Below are positions 47,346-56,519 of a stretch of 64,000 nucleotides of DNA, piece by piece. The translations under genes and the position numbers were made by a program. The notes under the pieces were generated by a model, which ran no database searches, was not told the DNA's origin, and worked only from the letters and a program-made list of their open reading frames with translations. The DNA comes from Lentzea sp. NBRC 102530 (GTDB taxonomy: Bacteria > Actinomycetota > Actinomycetes > Mycobacteriales > Pseudonocardiaceae): positions 372,001 through 436,000 of the forward strand of contig NZ_BSTF01000001.1 in assembly GCF_030269365.1 (NCBI RefSeq). Direction: 5' to 3'. The number at the start of each line of letters is the position of its first letter. Within the stretch, counting starts at the first letter, position 1.

Positions 47346-48260
47346 GTGCAGCACGTGGAAGCGGTCGTCGAGGTGACGGACTTGGACGCGGCGCACGAGG
47401 TGCTGACCACGGCGTACGCGAAGTTGCGCTTCAGCAGCGGGGATCGGGGCTCCTCGTTGCGCTTCGCCTCCGGGGCGCTCGGCCCCGTGCGGTTCGACCG
47501 GTTGAGCGGCCACATCGGGTTCGAGGCCACCGGTGAACCCATGGGCGAGTACATCTTCGGCCACCTGACGTCCGGACGGATCCGCTACAGCTCCGATGGC
47601 GAGGACCGGTTCGTGTCGCCGGGCGAGGTCTTTCTGACCGTTCCGCCCGGCCGGCCCTTCACGGCGGGCACGCGGGACCCGCGGGCGTCGATGATCGTGT
47701 TCACGCAGGCCGTGGTGGACGACGTGGCTGACGGCGTGCGATTCGCTGCGTGCCGTCCTCTCTCGTCACGCGCGGGGGCCGCGTGGAAGTCGATGTGCGT
47801 CCATCTGCAGGACGAGGTCTTACCGACGTTCGGCGACAACCCGTTGGTCGTGGCGAACGCGGCGCGTCTGCTCGTGTCGACCACACTGGCGACGTTCCCC
47901 CACATCGCGTTGGACGACACGGCTTGGCGGCGTGACGCGCATCCACAGACCGTGAAGCGCGCAATCGCGTTCATCGAGGCCAAGGCTGCGAAGGACATCA
48001 CGGCCGCAGACATCGCACGGGCCGCACGCGTGTCGATCCGTGCGTTGCAACTCGCGTTCAGGCGCCACCTCGACACGACTCCGATGAAGTACCTGCGTGG
48101 CGTGCGGCTGTCGTTCGCGCATGCGGACCTACGTGCCGCCAACGGCACGGTGACGGCCATCGCCGCACGCTGGGGTTACGCGCGGCCGAGCGTTTTCGCC
48201 GCCCACTACCGCACCGCCTATGGACGTTCACCGTCGCAGACGCTTCGTTTTTCGAGTTGA
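47346..48260 (+). CDS. AraC-family transcriptional regulator
   Basis: 304 residues. N-terminal sensor region of the AraC_binding_2 type (FRL-like YIFGHLTSGRIRY), then two HTH motifs: DITAADIARAARVSIRALQL and TVTAIAARWGYARPSVFAAH (each cited within limits), with YRTAYGRSPSQTL at the end. GTG 47346 begins the frame, and a GTG three codons on could replace it. Its target is not obvious; the STAS gene that follows is in the same direction. Confidence 0.85.
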   Translation: MQHVEAVVEVTDLDAAHEVLTTAYAKLRFSSGDRGSSLRFASGALGPVRFDRLSGHIGFEATGEPMGEYIFGHLTSGRIRYSSDGEDRFVSPGEVFLTVPPGRPFTAGTRDPRASMIVFTQAVVDDVADGVRFAACRPLSSRAGAAWKSMCVHLQDEVLPTFGDNPLVVANAARLLVSTTLATFPHIALDDTAWRRDAHPQTVKRAIAFIEAKAAKDITAADIARAARVSIRALQLAFRRHLDTTPMKYLRGVRLSFAHADLRAANGTVTAIAARWGYARPSVFAAHYRTAYGRSPSQTLRFSS

Positions 48261-48283
48261 CCGTGCGTTCCCGCTGCTATCGT
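48257..48283 (+). promoter_or_regulatory. Possible promoter of the STAS gene
   Basis: TTGACC (48257-48262) and TATCGT (48278-48283) with a 15-base spacer, shorter than ideal. It overlaps the AraC stop codon. Confidence 0.3.
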
Positions 48284-48313
48284 TCGGGCCGGTCGGTGCG
48301 CTGAAGTGGATCG

Positions 48314-48670
48314 ATGACCAGCCCGTTCGCCGTGCGGACGCAACGCTCCGGAGCCCGCTTCGTCGCCACCTGCCGCGGCGAGATGGACATGACGACCTGT
48401 GAGCAGCTGTTCGCCGCCGTGCTGCCCGGCGTCACCGACACCACCACCGACCGCGTGACGATCGACCTGGCCGACGTGACGTTCCTGTCCGCGAGCGGCC
48501 TGCGCACGCTCCTCCTGCTGCTGTGCGCGGCGCACCACAACGGCAAGTCGTTCAGCCTGCACCGCACCCAGCCGCAGGTGCGCCGGGTGCTCGACCTGTT
48601 CGGCTTCACCACCTTCAAGGCGGGCCTTGTGTGGCAGGCAACCATGTCGCCGGACGGCCACCACAACTAG
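48314..48670 (+). CDS. STAS-domain anti-sigma factor antagonist
   Basis: 118 residues, single STAS domain. The switch region DLADVTFLSASGLRTLL contains the Ser of the SpoIIAA-type phosphorylation site (SASGL). Such proteins bind and release anti-sigma kinases when unphosphorylated. No anti-sigma kinase or sigma factor gene is near, so its partner is elsewhere. Confidence 0.88.
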   Translation: MTSPFAVRTQRSGARFVATCRGEMDMTTCEQLFAAVLPGVTDTTTDRVTIDLADVTFLSASGLRTLLLLLCAAHHNGKSFSLHRTQPQVRRVLDLFGFTTFKAGLVWQATMSPDGHHN

Positions 48671-48682
48671 CTTGACCAGCTA
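48668..48682 (+). promoter_or_regulatory. Putative leaderless promoter
   Basis: TAGCTT (48668-48673) followed by eight bases and ATG, overlapping the STAS stop codon. No Shine-Dalgarno before the ATG. Confidence 0.35.
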
Positions 48683-49947
48683 TGTTGCTTCCGCTGGTAC
48701 TGGTACTCGCGCTGACGCCGCCGACCGCGGCGATGAAGGTCCCCGGCGCCGAACACCACGAGCTGGCCCGCCTCGCCGACCTCACCACCACGGGCCTCGT
48801 CGCCACCGGCCACACCGACCCGGCCGACTGGGCAGGCCTCACCAGCGCCGCGCTCCCGGTCCCCGCCGCCGTCCCCGGCATCCAGATCGACGGCTACTTC
48901 CCGGACACCTCCCGCACCAACACCAACAACGGCCGGCACGACTCGCAGTTCGTCATCAGACTCCCGGACCGCTGGAACGGCGGCCTCGTCGTCACCGGCG
49001 CCCCCGGCGTCCGCGAGCAGTACGCCAACGACAGGGCCATCTCCGACTGGGTCCTGTCCCGCGGCTACGCCTTCGCCTCCACCGACAAGGGCAACACCGG
49101 CGCCCAGTTCTACCAGGACGGCAACGCCATGCAGGAGTGGAACCGCCGCTTCACGGAACTCACGATCGCCGCCAAGTCCGTTGTCTCCCAACGCTACGGC
49201 CGAACCCCACGCCGCACCATCGCCACCGGCATCTCCAACGGCGGCTACCTCGTCCGCTGGCAACTGGAGAACCGCCCGCACCTCTACGACGGCGGCGTCG
49301 ACTGGGAGGGGACGCTGTGGACGGTCCGCGGCCCCAACCCGCTCACCTTCCTGCCGCCCGTCCTGCGCGCCTACCCGCGCTACCTCGCCGGCGAACCGGG
49401 CGCACACGAGGAGATGGTGGCGGCGGGCTTCCCGGCCGGCACCGAGTTCCTGTGGGACTACCACTACCGCTACTACTGGGACCTGACCCAGCGCATCTAC
49501 CGCGAGGAGTTCGACCCGGGCTTCGACGGGTCTTTGGAGGCGGGCGTGCCGTTCTGCGCGTCCGGCACCCCTGATTGCGACGCCGACTACTCCTACGCCG
49601 CACGGCGCAAGGTGGCCGGCCCCGCCGTGTCGCGGGTCGCGTTGACGGGCAAGGTGAAGCGGCCACTGCTGACCGTGCACGGCACGTACGACGTGTTGTT
49701 GCCGATCAGCCAGGACTCGGACGTGTACGCGGCCATGACGCCGGACCGGCTGCACCGGTACTACCGGGTGGAGCAGGGCACGCACGTCGACGGGCTGGTG
49801 GACGCGTACCCGGACCGGCTGCGGCCGCTCGCGCCGTGCCACCGGTCGGCGTTCGTGGCGCTGGAACGGTGGCTCGACGGGGTGCAACCGCCGCCCTCGG
49901 CCACGCTGCCCAGGCCAGCCGACGTGGCCACCTGCCCGCTCTCGTGA
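48682..49947 (+). CDS. Secreted serine esterase, tannase / 3-hydroxybutyrate-oligomer hydrolase-like
   Basis: 421 residues with a short N-terminal hydrophobic segment. The nucleophile elbow ATGISNGGYLVRW carries GxSxGG, TVHGTYDVLLPI supplies the acid, and EQGTHVDGLVD the His, all as expected for exported alpha/beta hydrolases of the tannase/feruloyl esterase and 3HB-oligomer hydrolase group. Two cysteine pairs (FCASGTPDC, CHRS) support extracellular folding. Substrate is not certain. Confidence 0.8.
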   Translation: MLLPLVLVLALTPPTAAMKVPGAEHHELARLADLTTTGLVATGHTDPADWAGLTSAALPVPAAVPGIQIDGYFPDTSRTNTNNGRHDSQFVIRLPDRWNGGLVVTGAPGVREQYANDRAISDWVLSRGYAFASTDKGNTGAQFYQDGNAMQEWNRRFTELTIAAKSVVSQRYGRTPRRTIATGISNGGYLVRWQLENRPHLYDGGVDWEGTLWTVRGPNPLTFLPPVLRAYPRYLAGEPGAHEEMVAAGFPAGTEFLWDYHYRYYWDLTQRIYREEFDPGFDGSLEAGVPFCASGTPDCDADYSYAARRKVAGPAVSRVALTGKVKRPLLTVHGTYDVLLPISQDSDVYAAMTPDRLHRYYRVEQGTHVDGLVDAYPDRLRPLAPCHRSAFVALERWLDGVQPPPSATLPRPADVATCPLS

Positions 49948-49960
49948 TCCAATCAAAGGC

Positions 49961-50455
49961 GTGGCCACCATCGAGCACGTCCTCGGCGACATCACCGAGC
50001 AGGACACCGACGCGATCGTGAACGCCGCCAACTCCTCCCTGCTGGGCGGCGGGGGAGTGGACGGCGCGATCCACCGCAAGGGCGGCCCGGAGATCCTCGA
50101 CGCCTGCCGGAAACTCCGCGCGGGCCATCACGGCGGCGGCCTCAAGACCGGCCAGGCCGTCGCCACGACCGCAGGCAGGCTCAAGGCCACCTGGGTCATC
50201 CACACCGTCGGCCCGGTCTGGTCGGCCACCGAGGACCGCTCCCAACTCCTCGCCGACTGCCACCACAACGCCCTGAAGGTGGCGAAAGACCTCGGCGCCC
50301 GCTCCATCGCGTTCCCCGCGATCTCCACCGGCATCTACCGCTGGCCGGTCGAGGACGCCGCCCGCATCGCGAGAGCAGCCACCGAGAACGCCGATATCGA
50401 GCTGATCAGGTTCGTGCTGTTCGACGAGAAGACCCTGGCCGCCTACCGCCCGTAG
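49961..50455 (+). CDS. Macro-domain protein (O-acetyl-ADP-ribose / ADP-ribosyl hydrolase type)
   Basis: 164 residues. DAIVNAANSSLLGGGGVDGAIHR contains the NAAN and GGGGVDGAIH loops of MacroD-type domains (cited here as NAANSSLL and GGGGVDGAIH), and FPAISTGIYRWP is the second ADP-ribose loop. It binds ADP-ribose and may remove it from Asp/Glu or hydrolyse O-acetyl-ADP-ribose. No ADP-ribosyltransferase gene is next to it. GTG start. Convergent with the small gene, 13-base overlap. Confidence 0.9.
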   Translation: MATIEHVLGDITEQDTDAIVNAANSSLLGGGGVDGAIHRKGGPEILDACRKLRAGHHGGGLKTGQAVATTAGRLKATWVIHTVGPVWSATEDRSQLLADCHHNALKVAKDLGARSIAFPAISTGIYRWPVEDAARIARAATENADIELIRFVLFDEKTLAAYRP

Positions 50456-50985
50456 TCCGCGATCTCCATCGCCCAGCGGTACACCTCGCCGAGGTCCCCC
50501 AGAGACGAAGTCAGAGCCGCAGGCACCAGGGTCCCGCTCAACGCGTCCAACAGGTCGTACAACCCCAGGTGCGCCCACTCCCACAGCATGCTGTCGAGGT
50601 TGTAGGCCTCCATCAACGGCCTCACCCGAGCCCGGATCGAGTCCACATCGGACTGTGTCAGCCCCACCCCGCGCAGCCGCGCATCGGTGGCGGCGACGTG
50701 CGCGGCGTCGAACGACGTGTCGAGGAACGGCTCCAACAGGTTCCCCCACACGTCGAACCGCGCCACCTCAGGAACCGAATGCCGCAGGCAGAACGCCTTC
50801 AAGCCGGCCGAGTCCCCGGTCAGGAACAACGTCTCACCCGAAACAGTCCGGATCTCGAACGGTGAAAACCCCGAAGACACGTCCCGCACGTCAGCAGCCC
50901 GCAGCACCCCGTGCGGCGCAACAGAAGCCCACGGGAACCGGTAGGACGCGAACACGATCCTGTCCGGACCGAACGTCACCGTCAC
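50443..50985 (-). CDS. Unknown 180-residue protein coupled to the LacI gene
   Basis: 180 residues without signal or membrane helix. FSPFEIRTVSGETLFLTGDS and ARFDVWGNLLEPFLDT are in the first half; the second half is helical with LDSMLWEWAHLGLYDLLDAL. I recognise no family. Its GTG overlaps the LacI stop (GTGA at 50985-50982), so it is produced together with the regulator. A role in the same sugar system is possible but not shown. Confidence 0.6.
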   Translation of the reverse strand: MTVTFGPDRIVFASYRFPWASVAPHGVLRAADVRDVSSGFSPFEIRTVSGETLFLTGDSAGLKAFCLRHSVPEVARFDVWGNLLEPFLDTSFDAAHVAATDARLRGVGLTQSDVDSIRARVRPLMEAYNLDSMLWEWAHLGLYDLLDALSGTLVPAALTSSLGDLGEVYRWAMEIADYGR

Positions 50986-51968
50986 CGAGCCACGGTGCTT
51001 TCCCGGACCTGCAACGAGAACGGCGTCTCGACGTCGGCCAGCAACTCACCTGTCTCGACCCGTTGGTGCAGCAGGTCGACGGCCGCACGGGCAATGGCCG
51101 ACTTGTCGGGCGCGACCGACGTCAACGACGGCGAGCTGTACACGCTCTCCTCGTTGTTGTCGAAGCCGACCACGGCGAGCTGGGAGGGCACCCGCACCTG
51201 GCGTTCGGCCGCCGCCCGCATCGCACCGATGGCGAGCAGGTCGTTGAAGCAGAACACCGCGTCGGGCGGCGAAGGCAGGTCGAGCAACGACCTCATCGCC
51301 GCCGCCCCATCAGCGCGGTGGTAGTTCAGCGCCGGAATGACCAGCTCGTCGACGAACGGCAGTGAAGCCTCGGCCAAGGCTGCCCGATACCCCTCCAAGC
51401 GCAGAGCCGCAGTACCACGGTGCGGGTGCGCGCCGATGGCCGCGATCCGCTGGTGCCCCAACGAGATCAGGTGCCGGACGGCGGCCTGCGCGGCGGCCAC
51501 GTTGTCGATGCCCACGCGCGAGATCGGCACGTCCACCGCATGCTCACCCAGCAGCACCGCGGGCACCGAGAGCTGGAAGTCATCCGCCTCCAGCGCCTCG
51601 GGCGACAAGATCGCCGCGTCCACCAGGTGCGGCCCCAGCGAAGCGAGTGCCGAGCGTTCGCCGGCCAGGGTGCCGAAGGTCTGCTCGATGAGCACGTTCC
51701 ACTCGTGCTCCTGGGCGGCGGCGATCACCAGGCCCGCCAGTTCGGCGAAGTACGGAATGGAGAGTTCGGGCAGGACCAGGGCGATGAAGCCCGTGCGGCC
51801 GCGGCGCAGGTTGCGGGCTCCGAGGTTCGGGCGGTAGCCGGTCGCTTCGAGGGCCTCCTCGACGCGCCGGCGGTTGTCCGGTTTCACGAACGAGTAGCCG
51901 TTGACCACGTTCGACACGGTCTTCACCGAGACTCCCGCCAGCCGGGCGACGTCCTTGAGCGTGGCCAA
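50982..51968 (-). CDS. LacI-family transcriptional regulator of the furanose importer operon
   Basis: 328 residues. The start MATLKDVARLAGVSVKTVSN is the canonical LacI helix-turn-helix; the sugar-binding domain follows (FIALVLPELSIPYFAELAGL, GFDNNEESVYSSP). The TTG at 51968 was chosen: AGGAGG lies 5 bases before it, while the GTG just upstream is only 2 bases away. It is divergent from the ABC importer operon, with a clean LacI operator in the shared gap. Confidence 0.93.
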   Translation of the reverse strand: MATLKDVARLAGVSVKTVSNVVNGYSFVKPDNRRRVEEALEATGYRPNLGARNLRRGRTGFIALVLPELSIPYFAELAGLVIAAAQEHEWNVLIEQTFGTLAGERSALASLGPHLVDAAILSPEALEADDFQLSVPAVLLGEHAVDVPISRVGIDNVAAAQAAVRHLISLGHQRIAAIGAHPHRGTAALRLEGYRAALAEASLPFVDELVIPALNYHRADGAAAMRSLLDLPSPPDAVFCFNDLLAIGAMRAAAERQVRVPSQLAVVGFDNNEESVYSSPSLTSVAPDKSAIARAAVDLLHQRVETGELLADVETPFSLQVRESTVAR

Positions 51969-52017
51969 CACAGCCTCCTGAGAAGTACCGAGAAAAAAAC
52001 CGGGAGGGTCCCGGGTC

Positions 52018-52047
52018 TTTACATCGTTGGAACAACGATGCAAATCT
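52018..52047 (+). promoter_or_regulatory. Promoter and LacI operator of the importer operon
   Basis: Inverted repeat CATCGTTG-GAA-CAACGATG (52022-52040) lies between TTTACA (-35, 52018-52023) and AAATCT (-10, 52042-52047), 18 bases apart. A half-site AACGATG recurs at the start codon (52092-52098). This is a repression layout. Confidence 0.65.
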
Positions 52048-52095
52048 AACGCCTGAGAGCGCGTCCACGCCAAGCCCGCCGTGTAGGAGCCAACG

Positions 52096-53136
52096 ATGTC
52101 TCGCATGTTGCTCATCGCCGTCGCCGCCTTGCTCGTGACGGGGTGCACAGCCAGAGAAGCCTCGAACACAGCCAGTAACGAGGGACCCGCCGCGTCCGCC
52201 GCGCAGAACCAAAGTGCAGGACCCGGCTGTGCGCGCGGCAAGACCGGGTACCCGCAGGTGGAGCTCAAGGGTGCGATGGTCGGCTTCTCCCAGTCGGAGA
52301 AGGAGGCCAACCCGTTCCGCACCGCGGAGACGCAGTCGATCAGGGACGAGGCCGCGAAGCGCGGGGCCGAACTGCTCTACACGAACGCCCAGAGCGACCT
52401 GAACAAGCAGATCAGCGACATCAAGTCGCTGATCGACCGCGGTGTGAAGCTGCTCATCGTCGCGCCGCTCAACTCCGACGGCCTGCAGCCCGCGTTCGAC
52501 GCGGCGAAGGCCAAGCAGGTGCCGGTCGTGACGATCGACCGCAAGGTCACCTCGCAGCCCTGCGCCGACTACCTGACCTTCATCGGTTCCGACTTCGTCA
52601 AGCAGGGCGAACGCGCCGCGCAGCAGATGATCAAGGCGACCGGCGGCAACGGCAAGGTCGCGATCCTGCTCGGCGCCTCGGGCAACAACGTCACGGTCGA
52701 CCGCACCAAGGGCTTCAAGGACGGCATCAAGGGCACGCCGGGCCTCACGGTCGTCGCCGAGCAGACCGGTGAGTTCGACAGGTCCAAGGGCCAGGCCGTG
52801 ATGGAGCAGCTCATCCAGAGCAACCCCGACATCACCGCCGTCTACGCCGAGAACGACGAGATGGGCGTCGGCGCCGTCACCGCGCTCAAGGCCGCGGGCA
52901 AGCAGCCGGGCAAGGACGTCAAGGTCGTCTCCATCGACGGCACGCGCAACGCCGTGCAGCTCATCGCGGACGGCAGCTACACCGCGGTCGTCGAGTCCAA
53001 CCCGCGCTTCGGCCCGCTCGCGTTCGACACGCTGGAGAAGTTCGGCAAGGGCGACGAGATCCCGGCGACCATCGTGATCTCCGACGACGAGTACGACACC
53101 ACGAACGCGGCGCAGAAGCTCGGCAATGCCTACTGA
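52096..53136 (+). CDS. Sugar ABC importer substrate-binding lipoprotein (YtfQ-like)
   Basis: 346 residues. Lipobox LLVTGCTA after a short hydrophobic leader. The body is a type I sugar-binding protein closest in pattern to E. coli YtfQ (galactofuranose binder): GFSQSEKEANPFRTAETQSI, LIVAPLNSDG, VTIDRKVT, DRTKGFKDGI and GEFDRSKGQAVMEQLI. GGAG lies 6 bases before the ATG. First gene of the operon; its last 11 bases overlap the ATPase gene. Confidence 0.93.
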   Translation: MSRMLLIAVAALLVTGCTAREASNTASNEGPAASAAQNQSAGPGCARGKTGYPQVELKGAMVGFSQSEKEANPFRTAETQSIRDEAAKRGAELLYTNAQSDLNKQISDIKSLIDRGVKLLIVAPLNSDGLQPAFDAAKAKQVPVVTIDRKVTSQPCADYLTFIGSDFVKQGERAAQQMIKATGGNGKVAILLGASGNNVTVDRTKGFKDGIKGTPGLTVVAEQTGEFDRSKGQAVMEQLIQSNPDITAVYAENDEMGVGAVTALKAAGKQPGKDVKVVSIDGTRNAVQLIADGSYTAVVESNPRFGPLAFDTLEKFGKGDEIPATIVISDDEYDTTNAAQKLGNAY

Positions 53137-54616
53137 TCCCGTCATCGAGGTCGCCGGCGTGACGAAGACGTTCGCCGGCGTCCGGGCACTCTCCGACGTC
53201 GACTTCACGCTCCAGCGCGGCGAGATCCACGCGCTGGTCGGGGAGAACGGCGCCGGCAAGTCGACGCTGATCAAGGTGCTGACCGGCATCCACACCCCGG
53301 ACGCCGGCTCCATCACCCGCAACGGGAACATCTCCACGATCTACCAGGAGGTGAACCTCGTCCCGTTGATGAGCGTCTCGGCGAACCTGTTCCTCGGCCG
53401 CGAGCCGCGCAACCGGTTCGGGCTGATCGACCGGGCACGCAGGGACGCCGACGCCGCGGAGCTGTTGCGCGGCTACGGGATCACGGCGGACGTGAGCAGT
53501 CCACTCGGGACGCTCGCGGTCGGCGAGCAGCAGATGGTCGCGCTCGCGCGGGCCGTCGACGCCGAGGCGGACGTCGTGATCATGGACGAGCCCACGTCGT
53601 CGCTGGAACCGCGCGAGGTCGAGACGCTGCTCGGCGTGGTGCGCAAGCTGCACGACGAGGGCATCGCGATCATCTACGTCAGCCACCGCATGGACGAGCT
53701 GTACCGGATCTGCGACACCGTGACCGTGCTCAGGGACGGTGTGAACGTGCACAGCGGCCCCCTGAAGGAACTTCCGCGCATCGAGCTCGTGTCGTTGATG
53801 CTCGGCAGGTCGGTGAAGGAGATCGAACGCGACGGCACCACGGCGTTCGGCGAGGACCACCACGCCGACGCGCAACCGGTGCTCGAAGCGCGGGACCTCA
53901 CCAGCACGCCGCGCATCAACGGCGTGAACGTGTCCATCAGGCCGGGCGAGGTCGTGGGCCTCGCCGGCCTGCTCGGCTCGGGCCGCACCGAGACCGCGAA
54001 GGCGATCATCGGCGCGCTCCCGCTGAACAGCGGCACGGTGCTGGTCGCGGGCAAGCCCGTGGCGCACACCGTGAAGGCGGCCACCAGGGCGGGCATCAGC
54101 ATGCTCGCCGAGGACCGCAAGACCGAGGGGATCATCCCGAACCTGTCGGTGCGCGAGAACATCGTGCTCGCGGCGTTGCCGCGGCTGAGCCGGTTCGGCG
54201 TGGTCAGCAGGTCCAAACAGGACAGGATCGTCGACACCTTCGTGAGGCGCTTGCGCATCAAGGTGTCGAGCCCGGAGCAGAAGGTCGCGGAGCTCTCCGG
54301 CGGCAACCAGCAGAAGGTGCTGCTCGCCCGGTGGCTCTGCACCGAACCGAAGATCCTGCTGCTCGACGAACCGACGCGCGGCATCGACGTCGGCGCCAAG
54401 GCCGAGGTGCAGGCGCTGATCGACGAGCTCGCGCGGGAAGGCCTGGCGGTGCTGCTGATCAGCTCCGAACTGGACGAACTGCTCGACGGGTCGGACCGGA
54501 TCGTCGTCCTGCGCGACGGCGCGGTCGCCGGTGAACTCGAAGGAGACCAGCTCACCCGTGAGCACGTGCTCAACGCGATCGCCGCGGAGGTGATGGATGA
54601 CGCTGACAGCCTCTAG
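53126..54616 (+). CDS. Sugar ABC importer ATPase (two ABC domains)
   Basis: 496 residues, the double-domain type of the ribose/galactofuranose class. First domain: Walker A GENGAGKST, signature region VGEQQMVALARAV, Walker B VVIMDEPTSSLE. Second domain: Walker A degenerate (GLLGSGRTETAK), signature LSGGNQQKVLLARW, Walker B ILLLDEPTRGID. It powers import for the two permeases that follow. Overlaps both neighbours by 11 and 20 bases. Confidence 0.95.
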   Translation: MPTDPVIEVAGVTKTFAGVRALSDVDFTLQRGEIHALVGENGAGKSTLIKVLTGIHTPDAGSITRNGNISTIYQEVNLVPLMSVSANLFLGREPRNRFGLIDRARRDADAAELLRGYGITADVSSPLGTLAVGEQQMVALARAVDAEADVVIMDEPTSSLEPREVETLLGVVRKLHDEGIAIIYVSHRMDELYRICDTVTVLRDGVNVHSGPLKELPRIELVSLMLGRSVKEIERDGTTAFGEDHHADAQPVLEARDLTSTPRINGVNVSIRPGEVVGLAGLLGSGRTETAKAIIGALPLNSGTVLVAGKPVAHTVKAATRAGISMLAEDRKTEGIIPNLSVRENIVLAALPRLSRFGVVSRSKQDRIVDTFVRRLRIKVSSPEQKVAELSGGNQQKVLLARWLCTEPKILLLDEPTRGIDVGAKAEVQALIDELAREGLAVLLISSELDELLDGSDRIVVLRDGAVAGELEGDQLTREHVLNAIAAEVMDDADSL

Positions 54617-55541
54617 GACAGCCGCGAGGACGCGGTGGTTGCAGGACAACGGTGTCTACGTCGCCGTGGCCGCGCTGCTGCTGTTCAACGCCCTGTTCAC
54701 GGCCAACTTCCTGACGGTCGGCAACTTCACCACCCAGCTGGTGCAGGCCGCGCCGGTGCTGATCGTCGCGCTCGGCATGGCGCTGGTGATCGGCACCGAG
54801 GGCGTCGACCTGAGCGTCGGTGCGGTGATGGCGCTCGCCGCCGCGATCATCCCGCTCTACCTGGGTGCCGGGCCGTTCATGGCGATCACGATGGCACTCG
54901 TGGTCGGCGCGCTCGCCGGGGTGTTCAACGGGTTCCTGGTCGCCAAGGTCGGCATCCAGCCGATCGTCGCCACGCTCGCGTTGCTGGTGGGCGGCCGGGG
55001 CCTGGCACTGGTGATCGCGGACGGCCAGCTCGTGCAGCTGCACGACCCCGCGTTCCTCGCGCTCGGCACCGACGACGTGCTGGGCGTCCCGATCAGCGTG
55101 CTGATCGCGGGGTTGCTGGCGCTCGTCATCGCCGGTGTCACCAACCGCACCACGTTCGGCCGTCAGCTCGTCGCGATCGGCGGCAACCGCAAGGCCGCCA
55201 CGCTCGCGGGCCTGCCGGTCAACCGGGTGCTGGTCGGCGTCTACGCGATCTGCGGCGTGCTCGCGGCGATCGCCGGTGTCCTGGCGACGTCGCGGCTGTC
55301 CGCGAGCGACCCGGCCGACATGGGCCTGCTCATGGAGCTGTCCGCGATCACCGCGGTGGTCGTCGGCGGCACCCCGCTGACCGGCGGCAAGGTCCGCGTG
55401 CTCGGCACGGTGTTCGGCGTGATCCTGATGCAGCTCGTCCGGGCCACCCTGATCAAGCACAACCTGCCCGACTCGATCGCGCAGATGATCCAGGCCGCGA
55501 TCATCGTCGCCGCCGTCTACGTGGCTCGGGAGCGCCGATGA
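54597..55541 (+). CDS. Sugar ABC importer permease 1 (YtfT-like)
   Basis: 314 residues, 8-10 membrane helices of the branched-chain/ribose permease family. PVLIVALGMALVIGTEGVDLSVG is the conserved signature (cited as GTEGVDLSVG). Shorter than the second permease in its loop pattern. Start overlaps the ATPase stop and its stop overlaps the next ATG. Confidence 0.93.
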   Translation: MTLTASRTAARTRWLQDNGVYVAVAALLLFNALFTANFLTVGNFTTQLVQAAPVLIVALGMALVIGTEGVDLSVGAVMALAAAIIPLYLGAGPFMAITMALVVGALAGVFNGFLVAKVGIQPIVATLALLVGGRGLALVIADGQLVQLHDPAFLALGTDDVLGVPISVLIAGLLALVIAGVTNRTTFGRQLVAIGGNRKAATLAGLPVNRVLVGVYAICGVLAAIAGVLATSRLSASDPADMGLLMELSAITAVVVGGTPLTGGKVRVLGTVFGVILMQLVRATLIKHNLPDSIAQMIQAAIIVAAVYVARERR

Positions 55542-56512
55542 CGACGACACTGACCAAGTCGGGGCCGACACCGACCAAGGCCGCGCGGACGAAGGTCCTG
55601 CAACGCCAGGGCGCCGCCGTCGCGCTCGTGCTGATGGTGGCGGTGTCGTGGCTGGTGTTCCCGCGCTTCGGCAGCCTCGACAACCTGCGGGACCTCGCGT
55701 TGCAGGGTTCGTTCCTGGCGATCATCGCGATCGGCATGACGTTCGTGATCATCACGGGCGGCATCGACCTGTCAGTCGGGTCGCTCTACGCGCTCGGCGG
55801 TGTGCTCGCGGCCTGGGGTTCGCAGTACGGGTTCCTGGCGGCGCTGGCGCTGCCGCTGGTGGTGTGCGGGCTGATCGGCCTGGTCAACGGCCTGCTGATC
55901 GCCAAGACGAACATGGCGCCGTTCATCGTCACCCTGGCGTCGCTGCTGTTCGCCCGCGGCCTCCTGCTCGCGATCACCGACGAGGGAGCCAACACCTACA
56001 AGATCGACGGGGACAGCGCGTTCGTCGAACTCGGCCGCGGCACCGTGGCGGGCTTCGGCTACCCGATCTTCGTCGCGGCCGTGCTCGCCGTCCTCGGCGG
56101 CATGGTGCTGAACCGCACCAACTTCGGCCAGAACGTGTTCGCCACCGGAGGCGCCGAGCAGTCGGCGGTCCTGCTGGGCGTTCCCGTCGCCAAGACCAAG
56201 GTCCTCGTCTACACGATGAGCGGCACGCTGGCGGGACTCGCCGGCGCCCTCACCGCCGCCTATCTCCAGTCGGGCGTCACGGTCATCGGCGTCGGCCTCG
56301 AACTGGACGCCATCGCGGTCGTCGTCATCGGCGGAACCCTGCTGACCGGTGGCATGGGCACGATCCTCGGCACCGTGATCGGCGTGGGCCTGATCAAGGT
56401 CATCCAGAACGTCATCAACCAGATCGGCACGCTCGACAGCAACTACCAGTCAGTGGTGAGCGGGGTGTTCCTGCTCGTCGTCGTCGTCCTGCAACGCATA
56501 TTGCGAAGATAG
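55538..56512 (+). CDS. Sugar ABC importer permease 2 (YjfF-like)
   Basis: 324 residues, 8-10 helices with IGMTFVIITGGIDLSVGSLYA as the family signature and GTLLTGGMGTILGT near the end. The two different permeases in one importer match the YtfQ-R-T/YjfF galactofuranose system. ATG 55538 overlaps the preceding stop as ATGA. GH2 starts 8 bases after its stop. Confidence 0.93.
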   Translation: MTTTLTKSGPTPTKAARTKVLQRQGAAVALVLMVAVSWLVFPRFGSLDNLRDLALQGSFLAIIAIGMTFVIITGGIDLSVGSLYALGGVLAAWGSQYGFLAALALPLVVCGLIGLVNGLLIAKTNMAPFIVTLASLLFARGLLLAITDEGANTYKIDGDSAFVELGRGTVAGFGYPIFVAAVLAVLGGMVLNRTNFGQNVFATGGAEQSAVLLGVPVAKTKVLVYTMSGTLAGLAGALTAAYLQSGVTVIGVGLELDAIAVVVIGGTLLTGGMGTILGTVIGVGLIKVIQNVINQIGTLDSNYQSVVSGVFLLVVVVLQRILRR

Positions 56513-56519
56513 GAGAGCC

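Noticed and set aside
45492..47564. 690-codon minus-strand frame across adenosine deaminase
   Set aside because: Antisense shadow of add and the pseudogene; no domain visible.
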